Source: an uncultured Lachnospiraceae bacterium
Lineage (GTDB): Bacteria; Bacillota; Clostridia; Lachnospirales; Lachnospiraceae
Assembly (NCBI GenBank): GCA_947627365.1
Contig: CANQVT010000004.1
Coordinates: forward strand, 1-64,000
Direction of reading: 5' to 3'
Length of the DNA stretch: 64,000 nt
Under the pieces are notes generated by a model. It was given only the letters and a program-made list of their open reading frames with translations, was not told the DNA's origin and made no database searches. This document shows, in pieces, positions 10,701 to 18,660 of the stretch (position 1 is the first letter of the stretch; every line of letters begins with the position of its first letter). The position numbers and the translations under genes are program-made.

Positions 10701-13144
10701 TTGAGCGTCTCCTGCCAAATCTCCTTGTCCCTGTTTTCCATTTCCTCCCGTGATATTTCCGATGCAGCAAGGGTTTTCCGGTGAATGGACTTCTCCTTGT
10801 AAAGATCAAGGCTGCCTGCGGCATCGTGCTTAAACTGCTCCATATCCTGCCATTGGATACGTTCATCACGCTGAAAAGCATCCAGTTCAAGGCACTCGTT
10901 GCGGATATGCTCATATACCTGTCTGCCATGCCATAACTGGTTGCCGTCCCCAGCGATCACGACATCATAGGTATCATCCCATGCCACCTCAATATCTTCT
11001 CTGCCAACAGCCTTCAATATCCGCTCTAAAAGTTCTACACGGCGTTTCTGGTGTTCCTCCGGCGCTTCACTTAAGAACCTCTCTATATTTTCCATCAAGA
11101 GGATTGCCCCTGTTACAACCTTTCTGTCCTCTGCTATTTCTGCAAAGTGTTCATAGCTGCCCCTCGGATCATACACACCATCTTTTATCATGCTCTCCAG
11201 ATAAACGGTGCAGTCCTGCCAGTCAAGCTCCACTCTCCACTTCGTCTCAGTTTCATCATAGAACTCCACGGAGATTCCATTATCGTGGCGCTCTACCTCA
11301 CATTCGCCGTATTCATTCTCAAATCTGCTTCCTGAACTGGGCGCCATCATGCCAGGAGCGAATATCCTCTCCACAACCTGTAACTTGTCACTTAACGGCA
11401 GCTCCCTTTGCAGCGCTTCATTCAGCGCCACATTTGGAAGATCCAGCCAGAAGCCTTTGTTAAAGAATGTATCCAAAGGCTTCTGCCACAATGCCGCAGA
11501 TACCTTATCCGGAACATACTTCTTAGGCGGCTGATAATACTCCCCTGTCATAATCAAGACGCTTAATTCCCGCTCAACGGCGTTCCATTTCAGGTATCCT
11601 TCCTTTTCCCCTTCTTCGTCACGCCATTGGAAACGCAGTCCCTTCCCCTGAATGGTGTCATAGCCGTGCAGACCGTATCCTTCCATCTGCCAGCCTCTCC
11701 CGCCCTGCCCATACTCTTGCTTGATCCGTTTTACACGTTCTTCCGGATCGGGGACGGTATCAAAGATTTCATATATCCGCCTTTTCCCATGTGAGAAACC
11801 GCTGCCCCTTAACAACACCTGACGGACATAATCATGCGGAACAACAAGCTCAGTCTTTGGCTTTGTGTAAGTGTACTTTTCCGGTATCTCCACATCCCCA
11901 TTTGGGGCAAAAGAAAAGGAAGCCTGCTGCCAGCTTCCTTCCTTTTCACTTCCCAATGAATTGATAAAAACAAGTTCTCTGTTGATTTCTTCCTCTAAGC
12001 GTTTGTGCCGTTCCTTGGAATCCTCTAATGAAACTTCATCACTACCTCCGCCATCACGATCTCCTCTGCCTGCATCCTCGCCTGTTCTCTCAGGCTCCAC
12101 ATCTCCATTGTGGAATGAGGATTCTCCGGCAAATGGTTCTTCAGGTAGGTGTTCTCCAGTTCCTCCATCATCCGGTTCGCCTCGTCTTCCACTTCCTGCA
12201 TCTTCTGTGCCAGTACCCCGAACCGTACCAGCATCAGGTAGCGGTCCTTGTGGTTCTCTTGCAGGTACTCCATTGCCCTGTTTGCGAATTTGCCCAGATT
12301 CGTCATGGATACTCCCGTCTCCGGCAGCGTCAGATCGGGATACATCATCCCGTCCTCTCCCTCGTGATACGTCAATACTGTCTCTTGCATAAGCAATACT
12401 CCTTTCTTCCATGTGTTTTAAGTCTGCTGCAATGCTTCTTAATACTTCACAGGATATATCGCTTACAAGTGATCCTAAACGGTAGATTTCTTCTTCCGAC
12501 TGAAATGCGGTAATGAAAGAGAAATCTTGTTTTTCAGGGGGAATATCCAATCCGCATCTTGTAAATACCGCATACTCAACGCTTCTTTTTAATACTTCCT
12601 CTGCCGTAATCTCTTGCGTTTCATCATCTACCTTTATTCTTTTCGTTCCTGCAAGGCTTGCAAGCTCGGTTATCCTCTCCCCGAACTCTGAGTCCATTAT
12701 GACTCCGATCTGCTTCTCTGTAAAGGCTTTTATGAAACTTTTATCCTTTTCATTTTCCCTGTCTGCGATTCCTTCCCTCTGCCGCAGGAAATCGGCATAT
12801 TTGGCGGTATTCTCCCTGTCAAGTTCCCATGTGAGCTTGACATTCCTGCCGCCCGTATCGCTGACATCAAACACATAGCGCATTTCCGGCTTTAAGGCTC
12901 TGGAGGGAAATATCGCAATTCCTCTGCTGCCACGCCTTACATATCTGCCGACCTTTTTCCATGTGTCAAAGTCCGCAATCAGGGTTGCATGTGGTCTCTG
13001 CATATACACCATGAGAATGTTGGAAAATTCATAGCGGTATAACTGACCTGTCAGTCTGCATATGCTTTTCCATGCCTGCCCGTTTGCAGTCACTTCGTCT
13101 ATGGCAGCATCATACAGTTTTGATGTCTTAGTATCTGCGCTCAT
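4709..13144 (-). CDS. Giant ICE protein: ArdC-like N-terminus, N6-adenine methyltransferase and SNF2-like helicase
   Basis: 2811 residues. The N-terminal 100 residues ([20 protein letters not shown]) resemble ArdC-type antirestriction proteins. Residues about 250-375 are a low-complexity D/G/R/E-rich linker. Around 1275 there is a methyltransferase motif I ([10 protein letters not shown]) and at about 1340 a degenerate motif IV (NVPF). The C-terminal third is an SF2/SNF2 helicase: Walker A GAGKTF near 1988, DEAH near 2148 and an arginine-finger-like QREGRGIRQ near 2498. Such fusions are common in Clostridia ICEs and are thought to protect or process incoming DNA. Good Shine-Dalgarno before ATG 13144. 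A TnpV-like gene lies inside the linker region in another frame. Confidence 0.85.
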   Translation of the reverse strand: MSADTKTSKLYDAAIDEVTANGQAWKSICRLTGQLYRYEFSNILMVYMQRPHATLIADFDTWKKVGRYVRRGSRGIAIFPSRALKPEMRYVFDVSDTGGRNVKLTWELDRENTAKYADFLRQREGIADRENEKDKSFIKAFTEKQIGVIMDSEFGERITELASLAGTKRIKVDDETQEITAEEVLKRSVEYAVFTRCGLDIPPEKQDFSFITAFQSEEEIYRLGSLVSDISCEVLRSIAADLKHMEERSIAYARDSIDVSRGRGRDDVSRSDAAGDGSIHDESGQIRKQGNGVPAREPQGPLPDAGTVRGTGTEDAGSGRRGEPDDGGTGEHLPEEPFAGESSFHNGDVEPERTGEDAGRGDRDGGGSDEVSLEDSKERHKRLEEEINRELVFINSLGSEKEGSWQQASFSFAPNGDVEIPEKYTYTKPKTELVVPHDYVRQVLLRGSGFSHGKRRIYEIFDTVPDPEERVKRIKQEYGQGGRGWQMEGYGLHGYDTIQGKGLRFQWRDEEGEKEGYLKWNAVERELSVLIMTGEYYQPPKKYVPDKVSAALWQKPLDTFFNKGFWLDLPNVALNEALQRELPLSDKLQVVERIFAPGMMAPSSGSRFENEYGECEVERHDNGISVEFYDETETKWRVELDWQDCTVYLESMIKDGVYDPRGSYEHFAEIAEDRKVVTGAILLMENIERFLSEAPEEHQKRRVELLERILKAVGREDIEVAWDDTYDVVIAGDGNQLWHGRQVYEHIRNECLELDAFQRDERIQWQDMEQFKHDAAGSLDLYKEKSIHRKTLAASEISREEMENRDKEIWQETLKKYFNEEIQYISVKTLLYDIFTTNLPLESKAEFLAKVYGEEREEFAMSHTISGPYGDAIITRDSEGIIVSYAEADGTREEKRADYKYCAALILHMIEENDYLSEGEFERFKENPQSFTAMPWFMEIYHDYKRKMATEPNFTAIELPAVEMPVQEQGKIKTNEAESSLSGQAEPAASQGKKGTFPEALKQVEEMENDLREALEIYLQACSAIAPFQSFLQMVHESSLSKENKLHFLKHTINQYADKDEKKSYHANAHGLIEYTQSRDSFLVDYKGQGEERKQVSVTYEQIYSVMEYLIQAGIFTEKKRQDAYVKEFSEKPYEKKSALEKQFSDALDNLKAKRDTGNFRLSAGELPKGGPKIRYRWNIEAIRLLKQIEYEGRSATREEQKILTRYVGWGGIPQAFDANNESWEKEYEELKGLLSTFEYEEARDSVNTAFYTDPVITEAVYEALEKLGFQGGSILEPAMGIGHFFGTLPESMAGSRLYGVEKDDISGRIAKLLYPKAEIAIRGYEEKQFPDNFFDIAVGNVPFGDYKLYDPKYAKYNFRIHDYFFAKTLDKVRPGGIVAFITSKGTLDKANPAVRKYLAERAEFIGAVRLPNTAFRDSAGTEVTSDIIFLQKRDRKIVTEPDWVHLGRTEDGIAVNSYFVEHPEMMLGHMEYDDRMFGNESKYTSCINSDESFDLKAALHEAVDRLEGQITQAEEILEEGESSLDMIDADPDVKNYTYAFVNGKLYYRDNSKMYRKEVSANMEERIRYMDEIRNVTRQLIFIQTEGCSEEELKYQQKLLNDKYDAYVKKYGYLTGQSNMRAFRDDADYPLLCSLEVVDEDGRVEKADMFYKQTIRPKSQNDRVETAVEALNISVNEYGRVNIPFMLSLYEPDMKQALEQLPEGSTLSADAEAELKRSLLVQELEGLIFLDPTEYNENNFNAGWKTADEYLSGCVRDKLRIAKAYAEENGDLFSGNVEALEKVQPKDLDATEIDMRIGMTWIDPEDYEAFIYELLETPRRARAVRSQYYSSGIQVKLNPYGMNWFVENKRLDNYSIAATETYGTKRMDAYSILEETLNLRTVTIRDRVEEPDGKVHYVINKNETMLAREKQNQMKEAFKNWIFKDVERRQKYVQYYNETFNNIRLREYDGSHLTFPGMNPEIKLRDHQKNAIARILLGGNTLLAHCVGAGKTFTMMAACMEQKRLGLSNKNVIVVPKSLIGQTAGEFMRLYPSANILVATERDFEKSRRKQFVSRIATGDYDCIIMSHSQFEKIPISQERKEHMLSEQIAEMTAAIEEIKEEKGEQWTIKQMEAQKKKLEAELKELSDESRKDDLITFEELGIDSIMVDEAHMFKNLAIFSKINNVSGISSSGSKKATDMQLKCQYISQINDGRGIVFATGTPISNTMCEMYVMQKYLQKDTLERMGIYHFDSWATNFGEVTTALELTVEGNGFRFKSRFNKFTNVPELMNTFKEMADVVTSDMIELPVPKLREGKPVIVKSEPDWFVKQVMEEFVTRAEAIRSGNVDPSVDNFLKITHEARLLGTDARLLIPDAPNNSDSKLNKVVENVAAEYFAGNKDGKIGCQLVFSDIGTPKTIWSGDWEDKLRSGECEFDVYNYVKTQLVKAGIPANEIAFIHDAKTDAQRDDLFKEMRTGKKKILIGSTDKCGTGVNVQTHLTAMHHIDCPWKPSCIEQREGRGIRQGNENDEIAVYRYVTQGTFDAYSWSIIENKQRFISQIMTSKAVSRTCEDIDEATLSYAEIKAVATGNPLIKEKMELENDVQRLKLLKSTYDRQRYNLEDNFMIRYPKQIAAAQEKLACVEADTKTAEQSLLTEPDFAITIGKARFTERTDGGTVMLEAVSKCSKGETTHIGEFKGFELLVEKNHIGMHYLILRGRTDYKVELSASPVGNMVKLENLLGGIEQNKAVLEERITQYQRDMEQSKLEYDKPFAQEQELNEKIDRLNELNVELDLENSATPDVDLDENAISGQSMVAEQTRGYMTVPNGKESR
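12025..12390 (-). CDS. TnpV-like transposon protein nested in the giant gene
   Basis: 121 residues in a different frame of the same strand as the giant helicase gene, overlapping its low-complexity linker. The sequence ([38 protein letters not shown]) follows the layout of the small TnpV proteins of Firmicute transposons (a YPxLTLPE start, a YLxEH segment and an AEEIVxxE end). It has its own AAAGGAG site 8 nt before ATG 12390, which supports real translation. The giant protein here reads as repetitive charged residues, as expected of an overprinted frame. The role of TnpV is not known to me. Confidence 0.6.
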   Translation of the reverse strand: MQETVLTYHEGEDGMMYPDLTLPETGVSMTNLGKFANRAMEYLQENHKDRYLMLVRFGVLAQKMQEVEDEANRMMEELENTYLKNHLPENPHSTMEMWSLREQARMQAEEIVMAEVVMKFH

Positions 13145-13157
13145 TTTCAGCCCCCCT

Positions 13158-13397
13158 TTACCTATTTTTTCCCTTTGGCGTTTTTACTGCCTCCTGCGCC
13201 TCCTGTTCATATATCTGCTCTGCATACTCCAGCTCTTTTTCCTCAAAGATTTCAAAGAAGAACTCCGCAAACCCCTCTCCGTCTGCACGTTCCGGCACAT
13301 CATCAATGAACGCACACCACTGTCTGCACGCTTCTTCCAGTATCATAGGAAAAATCTTTCCCCTGATCTCACTTGTCTTTATATCATCAAATGTCAT
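13158..13397 (-). CDS. Small acidic ICE protein
   Basis: 79 residues, strongly acidic, ending in a basic KTPKGKNR tail. Not recognised. It sits tightly between the MT-A70 methyltransferase and the giant helicase genes in one operon, which is the main support for it being real. Confidence 0.6.
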   Translation of the reverse strand: MTFDDIKTSEIRGKIFPMILEEACRQWCAFIDDVPERADGEGFAEFFFEIFEEKELEYAEQIYEQEAQEAVKTPKGKNR

Positions 13398-13403
13398 ATG
13401 CTT

Positions 13404-13967
13404 TTATACCTCCAATATTGCTTCCCTGATGTCCCTGCCGTCTATCTCGTCCCCAAGACAATCCCATCCCTCGTACCTCTGCCTCGCAAACAGTTCTATG
13501 CGGGGCACATCTCCGCACAGCTCCACGATGCGATTCCGTATTTCATCAGGCTTTTTGCTATGCTCCATGATGCGGGCATCGCATACCTGCGGAACAGCCT
13601 TAGATACCCTCTTTGGTCTGCCTCTTGTACCGATAATGCACAGTTCCGAGTTAGAGCGTGTCCAGAAACCGAGTCCGAGAAAGAAAGTGTCTGCTTTCTT
13701 ATTTCTTTTTACCCAGTTGAAGCCACAGGTCTTATAAGTGAACCCCCAGCTCTTTATAACGGACAATCCTTCTAACAGACAGGGAAAAGTTACCCACAAA
13801 AAAAGGATACAGTCATCATCGGCTATTGATCCAACCGGTAATGCCCTTATATCCTCTATCTCCATTGTATGGTAATGGTTTTCTGCACTCCTGCCCTCCC
13901 CCTTTTTGGAATAAACTTTGTAATGCCAAGGGGGATCGGCATATATGATCTGATATTTCTTACCCAA
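13404..13967 (-). CDS. MT-A70 family adenine methyltransferase
   Basis: About 187 residues. The catalytic DPPW motif appears near the start (IIYADPPWHY) and is followed by the MT-A70 pattern FLWVT, GFTYKT and WTRSNSELCIIG. MT-A70 enzymes transfer a methyl group from SAM to N6 of adenine, in ICEs probably on DNA. The track start at 14003 overlaps the upstream gene; TTG 13967 preceded by GGAGG at a 10-nt spacing gives a conventional start at GKKYQII. A role in shielding transferred DNA from restriction is inferred. Confidence 0.9.
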   Translation of the reverse strand: MGKKYQIIYADPPWHYKVYSKKGEGRSAENHYHTMEIEDIRALPVGSIADDDCILFLWVTFPCLLEGLSVIKSWGFTYKTCGFNWVKRNKKADTFFLGLGFWTRSNSELCIIGTRGRPKRVSKAVPQVCDARIMEHSKKPDEIRNRIVELCGDVPRIELFARQRYEGWDCLGDEIDGRDIREAILEV

Positions 13968-13972
13968 TAAAC

Positions 13973-14353
13973 TTATGCCTCCTGTATACCGATGATTTCG
14001 CAAAACTGCCTGTATTCTTCCTTATCCAGTTCCACAGTATATTTCAGTTTCATACCTGTATGGTTGCTTTTCTCCTCTGCCTTTACAATTTTCTTTACCA
14101 CTCTAAGCAGGATAAAGTTTTCCCTTGAAAGCTCCATGTTCTCCCTGAAAGAAAGCCCCTCTGTGTCAAGCTGCCTCTGTTTCCTCCGTATCACTTCCGC
14201 AAATCTCTTTTTTACCTCCGCCGTATCGGAAAAAGTGACTGCCACCTCCGCTTTTGTCCTGCCGGAGCGTTCCCACTCCCTATGGAGCATTTTTACAAGG
14301 TATTTCATATCCTTTACCATTTCTCTGCCTGCCGTCTGCTTTTTCTCTTCCAT
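13973..14353 (-). CDS. ICE-associated unknown protein
   Basis: 126 residues, very rich in K, R and E and mostly helical by composition, without membrane segment. Not recognised. It lies between the MT-A70 gene and the 314-residue unknown with short spacers, consistent with one operon. The C-terminus (LDKEEYRQFCEIIGIQ) overlaps the extended MT-A70 frame but not its preferred start. Confidence 0.55.
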   Translation of the reverse strand: MEEKKQTAGREMVKDMKYLVKMLHREWERSGRTKAEVAVTFSDTAEVKKRFAEVIRRKQRQLDTEGLSFRENMELSRENFILLRVVKKIVKAEEKSNHTGMKLKYTVELDKEEYRQFCEIIGIQEA

Positions 14354-14359
14354 AGACTG

Positions 14360-15304
14360 TTACCTGACCTTTCCCTGTTTTAACTGATCAATTTCTTTCT
14401 GTCTTTCATCCTGCGTTATCCCTTTGAAAAGCCCGTCATAATATCCCCTGTCCAAAAGACCGTAGAATTCATCATAGTTCTGCGTACCGAATTTTTCGTC
14501 CAGACTTTTACGTGAGGCTTCCTTAATGGTAAACACCAAGCTCTCACTTTCTGAAATGCTGTCATACAGACGAAATTCACGCTTTAACCTCTCACGGAAT
14601 TGTGTCAGAGTCTCCTGCTTTGGCGATATACCGTAGCTTTGACGGAGGCTTTCATAGGAAATGTCCGCAACCCGATTTCCAAGATATACGCCCTGCCCCC
14701 ACTCAATGCCGCAGATCACGCTGTCAGGAGAAGAATATCCTTCTTTTGGCGTTCTTTTGTAATACTGGGTATTCACACCTACAATCATCTCCCCCGAATC
14801 TACTGACATTAGCAGCAGGTTTTCAGGGCTGAACAATTCCATTACCCGATAACTGCTCCCGTTTAAGTTATCTACAATCTCCCCAATGTGGTAATGATGA
14901 TCCACCGCCTCATAATGGAGACTGTTAAAACTGCTGCGCCCGTCTGTATCAATGCCATGCGCCCTTAAAACCTCCAGACATTCCGGATTGCACCTTTCTT
15001 CATCAAACTCAGGCTTTACCCCTATAATTCCATTCTCCTGCACTCCCAGCAGTTCTCCCTGAAGCTGCCCTTTGCTTACACAAAATCTCGCCTGACTGCT
15101 TTTGTTGGTCCTAAAGTACAGCTCACTCCAGCCTGTACCGCCTTTTTTTGTATCATATAGCTGCTGTACGGCATCTGCTATATCTATTGCCGAATCTTCA
15201 CAGGCTTTTAAGACCATCTCCATATAATCAGATAATCCTAACAAAAACATGGTTTCCGTCCCCTTACGGTTCTCGACCACAAGTATCATATCTTCTAACT
15301 TCAA
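14360..15304 (-). CDS. ICE-associated unknown protein (about 314 residues)
   Basis: A soluble protein with no catalytic motif I can name. The preferred start is TTG 15304 (KLEDMILVVENRKG), which has an AGAGGAG site six bases upstream; the track start at 15349 lacks one. The N-terminal third reads as an alpha/beta domain and the C-terminal 90 residues (LTQFRERLKREFRLYDS...) are helical and charged. Similar proteins accompany the giant helicase in Clostridia ICEs, so a role in transfer or maintenance is plausible but not shown. Confidence 0.6.
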   Translation of the reverse strand: MKLEDMILVVENRKGTETMFLLGLSDYMEMVLKACEDSAIDIADAVQQLYDTKKGGTGWSELYFRTNKSSQARFCVSKGQLQGELLGVQENGIIGVKPEFDEERCNPECLEVLRAHGIDTDGRSSFNSLHYEAVDHHYHIGEIVDNLNGSSYRVMELFSPENLLLMSVDSGEMIVGVNTQYYKRTPKEGYSSPDSVICGIEWGQGVYLGNRVADISYESLRQSYGISPKQETLTQFRERLKREFRLYDSISESESLVFTIKEASRKSLDEKFGTQNYDEFYGLLDRGYYDGLFKGITQDERQKEIDQLKQGKVR

Positions 15305-15349
15305 TATTTTCTCCTCTCTCGCAATTTGCGTACAAGAACAGGGCTGCAT

Positions 15350-15949
15350 CTAGCGGCATTGCCCCGCTTCAAGCCCCATCTGGAACAATGTGACCTGTCT
15401 TTCCATTGTCTCACCCGCCAGTTTCCTTTTTTCACTTAATATCTGTTTTACTTTCTCTGCACAGGAAGCAAAGGACTCCTGATAACATTCCGGCTTAACA
15501 GTGTGGCGCCGCATTGCTATCAAATCATCTCTTTTTAGGGCATCTGCCAGACCGGAAACATAACCAAGCACATTCCCAATGTTTATTTTTAGCGCCTCTT
15601 TCTCCGAAAGGATCTGTCTGCTGTATAAAAGGTACTGGAAATTTGCGTCCGCAAGGTATATTTCAAGAACTTCCGCCGCTTTATTCCTTATTTCTGCCGC
15701 CCTTGCCATATATCCCGACACTGTCTCCGGCGGGGTTTCCCTGAAATAGATTTCAGGATATTTTTCACGGTCCCCTCCATATTCAGCCTCCATCGCACTT
15801 TTATAATAAATGATATGGTTCCTGACAAGGTTCATGTTGACCGCATCATCCCAAGTCGGATCGCTGCCGCCATATTCACGCAGATAATCCCATCGGGCAA
15901 ACCTGTCCTTCAGCTCCTGCTCTAAATTTTCTTTTTCTTTTTTTGCCAT
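15350..15949 (-). CDS. ICE-associated helical unknown protein
   Basis: 199 residues, charged and predominantly helical, no signal or membrane segment. The start at 15949 has AAGGTGG upstream and follows the hydrolase stop (15962) by 12 bases. That spacing places it in the same operon as the NlpC/P60 gene, so the prophage insertion is probably polar on it. Function unknown. Confidence 0.6.
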   Translation of the reverse strand: MAKKEKENLEQELKDRFARWDYLREYGGSDPTWDDAVNMNLVRNHIIYYKSAMEAEYGGDREKYPEIYFRETPPETVSGYMARAAEIRNKAAEVLEIYLADANFQYLLYSRQILSEKEALKINIGNVLGYVSGLADALKRDDLIAMRRHTVKPECYQESFASCAEKVKQILSEKRKLAGETMERQVTLFQMGLEAGQCR

Positions 15950-15961
15950 TCTGACACCACC

Positions 15962-16174
15962 TTATCTCGGTCTGCCGATCATCACAATGCTGCTTCTGCC
16001 CTGTATAGAACGGTACACAACTCCGAGCCTTGTGTTGGCAGCCTCCACAACCATACCGCCACCCACATATATCGCAACATGACTGATATTCATAAAACGC
16101 CCGTTTTTTTCATAGCTGTAAAATATCAAATCCCCCGGCTGCATTTCATCGTAATTCACAAGCCAGTTATTGTC
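15962..16174 (-). pseudogene. NlpC/P60 hydrolase, C-terminal part cut off by the prophage
   Basis: Encodes NNWLVNYDEMQPGDLIFY and the catalytic-histidine strand SHVAIYVGGGMVVEA of an NlpC/P60 peptidase, ending at 15962. The frame is open up to the TTGTC duplication at 16170-16174 and continues in the N-terminal part at 52582-54368. The catalytic cysteine is in the other part, so neither piece can be active alone. The GTG offered by the ORF track at 16159 is an internal codon, not a start. Confidence 0.92.
16170..16174. repeat. Target-site duplication TTGTC (left copy)
   Basis: TTGTC directly precedes the TG of the prophage left end and recurs directly after the CA of the right end. Five bases is the duplication length made by Mu-type transposition. 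Confidence 0.93.
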
Positions 16175-16224
16175 TGTAGCCGCTCAAAATTTCTGTCAAA
16201 AATTCTCAACTTATTTGTCAAAAG
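16175..16224. other. Prophage late-side end with transposase-binding repeats
   Basis: The terminal TGTAGCCGCTCAAAAT is followed by two direct TGTCAAAA boxes (in CTGTCAAAAAT and TTATTTGTCAAAAG). A third, inverted box lies at about 16282-16300 (TTTTTTGACATTTTC). These are probably sites bound by the MuA-like transposase, by analogy with Mu ends. Confidence 0.75.
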
Positions 16225-16248
16225 TTTTCGGGAAATATTTCAAGAAAA

Positions 16249-16287
16249 GCGCCGCCCCGGATGCACTCCGGAAGCGGTGCCTTTTTT
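16249..16287. terminator. Bidirectional terminator at the end of the late operon
   Basis: A strong GC-rich hairpin (GCGCCGC...TCCGGAAGCGGTGC) with a T6 run on the plus side and TTTTCTT on the minus side. It lies between the last late gene (ends 16295) and the prophage end and would stop late transcripts before the host gene. Confidence 0.75.
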
Positions 16288-16294
16288 GACATTT

Positions 16295-16495
16295 TCATTG
16301 ATTATGAAGAAGCTCTGGCGGCAGGTCGATGCAGGCCACGCACGGCAGCTGTGACGCCGGGATGTGGTAGTTCTTGCAGGCTCCGCACGTCCTCCACTTC
16401 GGGCAGGCATCTCGGCGGCACTTCTCGAAGTCGTGCCTGCATAGCCCGCCCCAGTTGTGGCAGCACTTGAAGTCGCTCAGGAACTCGCCGTTCAC
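16295..16495 (-). CDS. Cysteine-rich small phage protein
   Basis: 66 residues with ten cysteines, several in close pairs (CC, CGAC, CVAC) and CRHDFEKCRRDACPKWRTC, suggesting one or two metal-binding knots. GTG 16495 overlaps the XkdX-like stop (GTGA). It is the last gene of the late operon. In Mu this end carries com and mom, and Com is a small zinc-binding protein, but I see no sequence similarity to Com. Function unknown. Confidence 0.6.
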   Translation of the reverse strand: MNGEFLSDFKCCHNWGGLCRHDFEKCRRDACPKWRTCGACKNYHIPASQLPCVACIDLPPELLHNQ

Positions 16496-16686
16496 TCTTC
16501 AGGGAACGCTTCGCCGGTGATCTCCTCGTACTCCTCGGCCGTGAGTGCGCCCTTCGTCACCACGTTGTAGACCATCTTCTTCGTCCACAGCCCCGCGTCA
16601 TAGAACTTTTTGTACTTCTCGAAGTTCTTGCTCTTCGGTGCTGCTTCCGCTGCCGGTTCCAGTGCCATCGTCCTCGTCTTACTCAT
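16492..16686 (-). CDS. XkdX-like tail-associated small protein
   Basis: 64 residues. The C-terminal half (FEKYKKFYDAGLWTKKMVYN...LTAEEYEEITGE) matches the XkdX pattern found at the end of tail modules in Firmicute phages. Start ATG 16686 overlaps the upstream stop (ATGAGTAA) and has GGGCGGGA in front; the track start at 16713 is less likely. XkdX proteins have no firmly known function. Confidence 0.8.
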   Translation of the reverse strand: MSKTRTMALEPAAEAAPKSKNFEKYKKFYDAGLWTKKMVYNVVTKGALTAEEYEEITGEAFPEE

Positions 16687-16852
16687 AGATCCCGCCCTCG
16701 CTTTCGTCTTCATCTGTCGGAAGCTCCACGTCGGTCATGATCGCCATGTACGCGATCAGTGCCTCCTGCTGTGCCACCTTCGCGGCCATCACTTCCTCGT
16801 TTCGCTTTTCCTTGATCGACGCCGTCGGCGTCGTCAGTCTGTTCACTCTCAT
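16679..16852 (-). CDS. Small tail-module protein overlapping the reverse transcriptase gene
   Basis: 57 residues (MRVNRLTTPTASIKEKRN...), helical. ATG 16852 has GGGAGG nine bases upstream, better placed than the ATG at 16861. It overlaps the 3' end of the reverse transcriptase frame by about 140 bases. The part of that frame lying in the overlap is low-complexity, suggesting the small gene is the constrained one. Family not recognised. Confidence 0.6.
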   Translation of the reverse strand: MRVNRLTTPTASIKEKRNEEVMAAKVAQQEALIAYMAIMTDVELPTDEDESEGGIYE

Positions 16853-17882
16853 TTTGATCATCCTCCCATAAGCTCTTGTAATATGCTTCCATGCGCTGTA
16901 GCATTTTGAAGCTGTTCCCGTAGCTCGCGGACGCCTTCCATGATCGGAAGTGTTCGTCCACCTGTTCCCGCGTCTTCTCGCCCTTGCGGACCTTGATGAC
17001 CATCCTGCGCAGCTTCCTGCGCTCGTGCTTGATCTTCTCCGGCTTGATCGTCACGACCACCTTGCCGCTGTCTGTCAGCCGGAAGATGAAGCCCAGGAAC
17101 GGGATCCCTTCCTTGATGCGGTAGATCCGCGTCTTGTCCCGGTTCAGCTCCATGTGCCTGCTCTTCAGGTACTCGCTGATCACCTCCAGCGCGTGCTCCA
17201 GTCTCTCCCTGCTCTCGTCGATCATCTCGAAGTCGTCCATGTACCGCCCGTACTGCTCCATGTGCAGCTTCTCCTTGATCATGTGGTCCATGTCGCTCAG
17301 TGCTGTGATCCCGACGATCTGGATGATCTGGCTGCCGGGATTGAAGCCGACCTCTCCGGGGAAATTGTCCAGGATCGCCTCGGCCATCTGGTAGATGTTG
17401 TCGTCCAGGTACTTCCGCAGCACTTCCTTCGCGACGTCGTGCCTCATGTTCGGGTAGTAGCCTTTTATGTCGCATTGTAGGACGTAGCCCTCGGCCCCGT
17501 GCTTCCGGTAGTATCTCCGGAGCTGTTCCTTCAGCCGGTCTCGTGCGAAGTCCGTCCCTTTGCCCTTCTGGCACGCGTAGTTGTCATAGATGAACGTCCT
17601 CGTCGTTGCCGGGTAGATCGCCACGTCGTTCAGGCTCCTCTGGTACACCCGGTCGCGGAACGCGATGCTCATGATCTCGCGCGTTTTGGGCTCCGTGACG
17701 GTGAAGAACTTCGCCGGGCGCTCCTTGTATGTCCCGTCGTGCAGCTGGTTCGTGAGCCGCAGGATCTCGCGGATCCAGTTGTGGTAGAAGCTCGCCACGC
17801 CGTCCTTCCATAGGACGCCCCGGATGCACTTGCGCATCGAGTTGTACAGCGCCTCGAATCCTATGATTTCTTCAGCTTCCAC
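16710..17882 (-). CDS. DGR reverse transcriptase
   Basis: 390 residues. Palm motifs in order: VLQCDIKGYYPN with the first catalytic Asp near residue 138, PGSQIIQIVGI near 182-191 (the GxxxSQ-like motif typical of DGR reverse transcriptases, where group II intron enzymes have SP), and YMDD at 214-217. It makes cDNA from the template-repeat RNA with errors at adenines. GTG 17882 follows AAGAGGTGG. It lies directly after the template repeat, the standard DGR order. The last 45 residues are low-complexity and overlap the next gene, so the functional core probably ends near residue 345. Confidence 0.95.
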   Translation of the reverse strand: MEAEEIIGFEALYNSMRKCIRGVLWKDGVASFYHNWIREILRLTNQLHDGTYKERPAKFFTVTEPKTREIMSIAFRDRVYQRSLNDVAIYPATTRTFIYDNYACQKGKGTDFARDRLKEQLRRYYRKHGAEGYVLQCDIKGYYPNMRHDVAKEVLRKYLDDNIYQMAEAILDNFPGEVGFNPGSQIIQIVGITALSDMDHMIKEKLHMEQYGRYMDDFEMIDESRERLEHALEVISEYLKSRHMELNRDKTRIYRIKEGIPFLGFIFRLTDSGKVVVTIKPEKIKHERRKLRRMVIKVRKGEKTREQVDEHFRSWKASASYGNSFKMLQRMEAYYKSLWEDDQNESEQTDDADGVDQGKAKRGSDGREGGTAGGTDRVHGDHDRRGASDR

Positions 17883-18048
17883 GCATCCACCTCTTGATCC
17901 GTGGCGTGGTTAGCAGGACCGGCCCGCGGGTCGCCTGCATCGCCACGGTGTTGTTTTGCCGTTTCCGGCCGGGCTTTCGGCTCCTTGCGTGCTCTTTTTC
18001 GGGCCATCTCGCTGTGCGAAGACTTTCCGGCCCTGTGAAGCACCCAAT

Positions 18049-18169
18049 CCACCGCCGCGCGGGTCGCGTTGTACGCGTTGTTGTTGTTGACGTTGCCGCC
18101 CGCGTTCACGTACCACGTGTTGTTCGCGTTGCCGCGGTTCGCCGACCGCAAGCGGACGTTCTGCGCGTT
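18049..18169 (-). repeat. DGR template repeat (TR)
   Basis: 121 bp aligning to the variable repeat at 18678-18798 with ten differences, every one at an adenine of the minus (coding) strand of the TR. The TR is rich in AAC codons (reads as NANN, NVNNNN), the usual source of hypermutable positions. It lies between avd and the reverse transcriptase gene and is presumably transcribed as part of a non-coding RNA. The frame is open (ORF 17861-18223), but a protein product is doubtful. Confidence 0.95.
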
Positions 18170-18182
18170 ACAGCCTACAGCC

Positions 18183-18611
18183 CTATGCTTTACGCCCCGC
18201 CATCTGGCGGAAGCGGTTCGCATCTCCTTCCCTCCAGCTCCGCAGGTATGCCTTGACAGTCTCGACCATCCCGCCCCAGTATTCCACGCGCTTCGTGCGC
18301 AGGTGGAAGATCATCTTCGCGATCTGGATCTCGCTGAGGAGCTGTTCGCACTCCTCGATCGCGATGTTCTGGAGCCGTCGCCGCTCTTCCAGCTTTTCCT
18401 TGCCGTCTTTCCCGTCGAAGCGGATATTGTTCGCCACCCTTGCCCGGTGATAGATGTCCCGCGCCAGGTAGACGATCCGCTCGGTGCTCTTGGCGTGCGC
18501 GGGGTTGAATATCTTCGGGTTGTCTGTGATCTGTATGGTGTACGAGACGAGCGCTGCGGCCTTCGTGAGCACTTCCCACTTGCCCTCGCCTCTGTCGTCT
18601 TTCCTTACCAT
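18183..18611 (-). CDS. avd: Avd-like DGR accessory protein
   Basis: 142 residues, helical and basic, starting at ATG 18611 (MVRKDDRGEGKWEVL) with GGAGGG seven bases upstream; the long upstream extension in the ORF track is a shadow of the target gene. Size, predicted four-helix content and position between target gene and TR fit the Avd family, a pentameric four-helix-bundle protein that binds the reverse transcriptase and RNA and is needed for cDNA synthesis. Stop at 18183, just before the TR. Confidence 0.85.
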   Translation of the reverse strand: MVRKDDRGEGKWEVLTKAAALVSYTIQITDNPKIFNPAHAKSTERIVYLARDIYHRARVANNIRFDGKDGKEKLEERRRLQNIAIEECEQLLSEIQIAKMIFHLRTKRVEYWGGMVETVKAYLRSWREGDANRFRQMAGRKA

Positions 18612-18627
18612 CTGGCGGCCCTCCATA

Positions 18628-18651
18628 CGCGGGCGGAAGTGTCCGCCCGCG
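18628..18651. other. DGR hairpin/cruciform downstream of the variable repeat
   Basis: A perfect 10-bp GC stem (CGCGGGCGGA/TCCGCCCGCG) with a four-base loop, nine bases after the target gene stop. In the Bordetella phage DGR, a GC-rich stem with a 4-nt loop just after the variable repeat promotes retrohoming. The position and shape here match. Confidence 0.8.
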
Positions 18652-18660
18652 ATTGCCTGA

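Noticed and set aside
16858-17574. 238-codon minus-strand ORF in another frame of the reverse transcriptase gene
   Set aside because: Low-complexity frame; the overlapping frame has all reverse transcriptase motifs.
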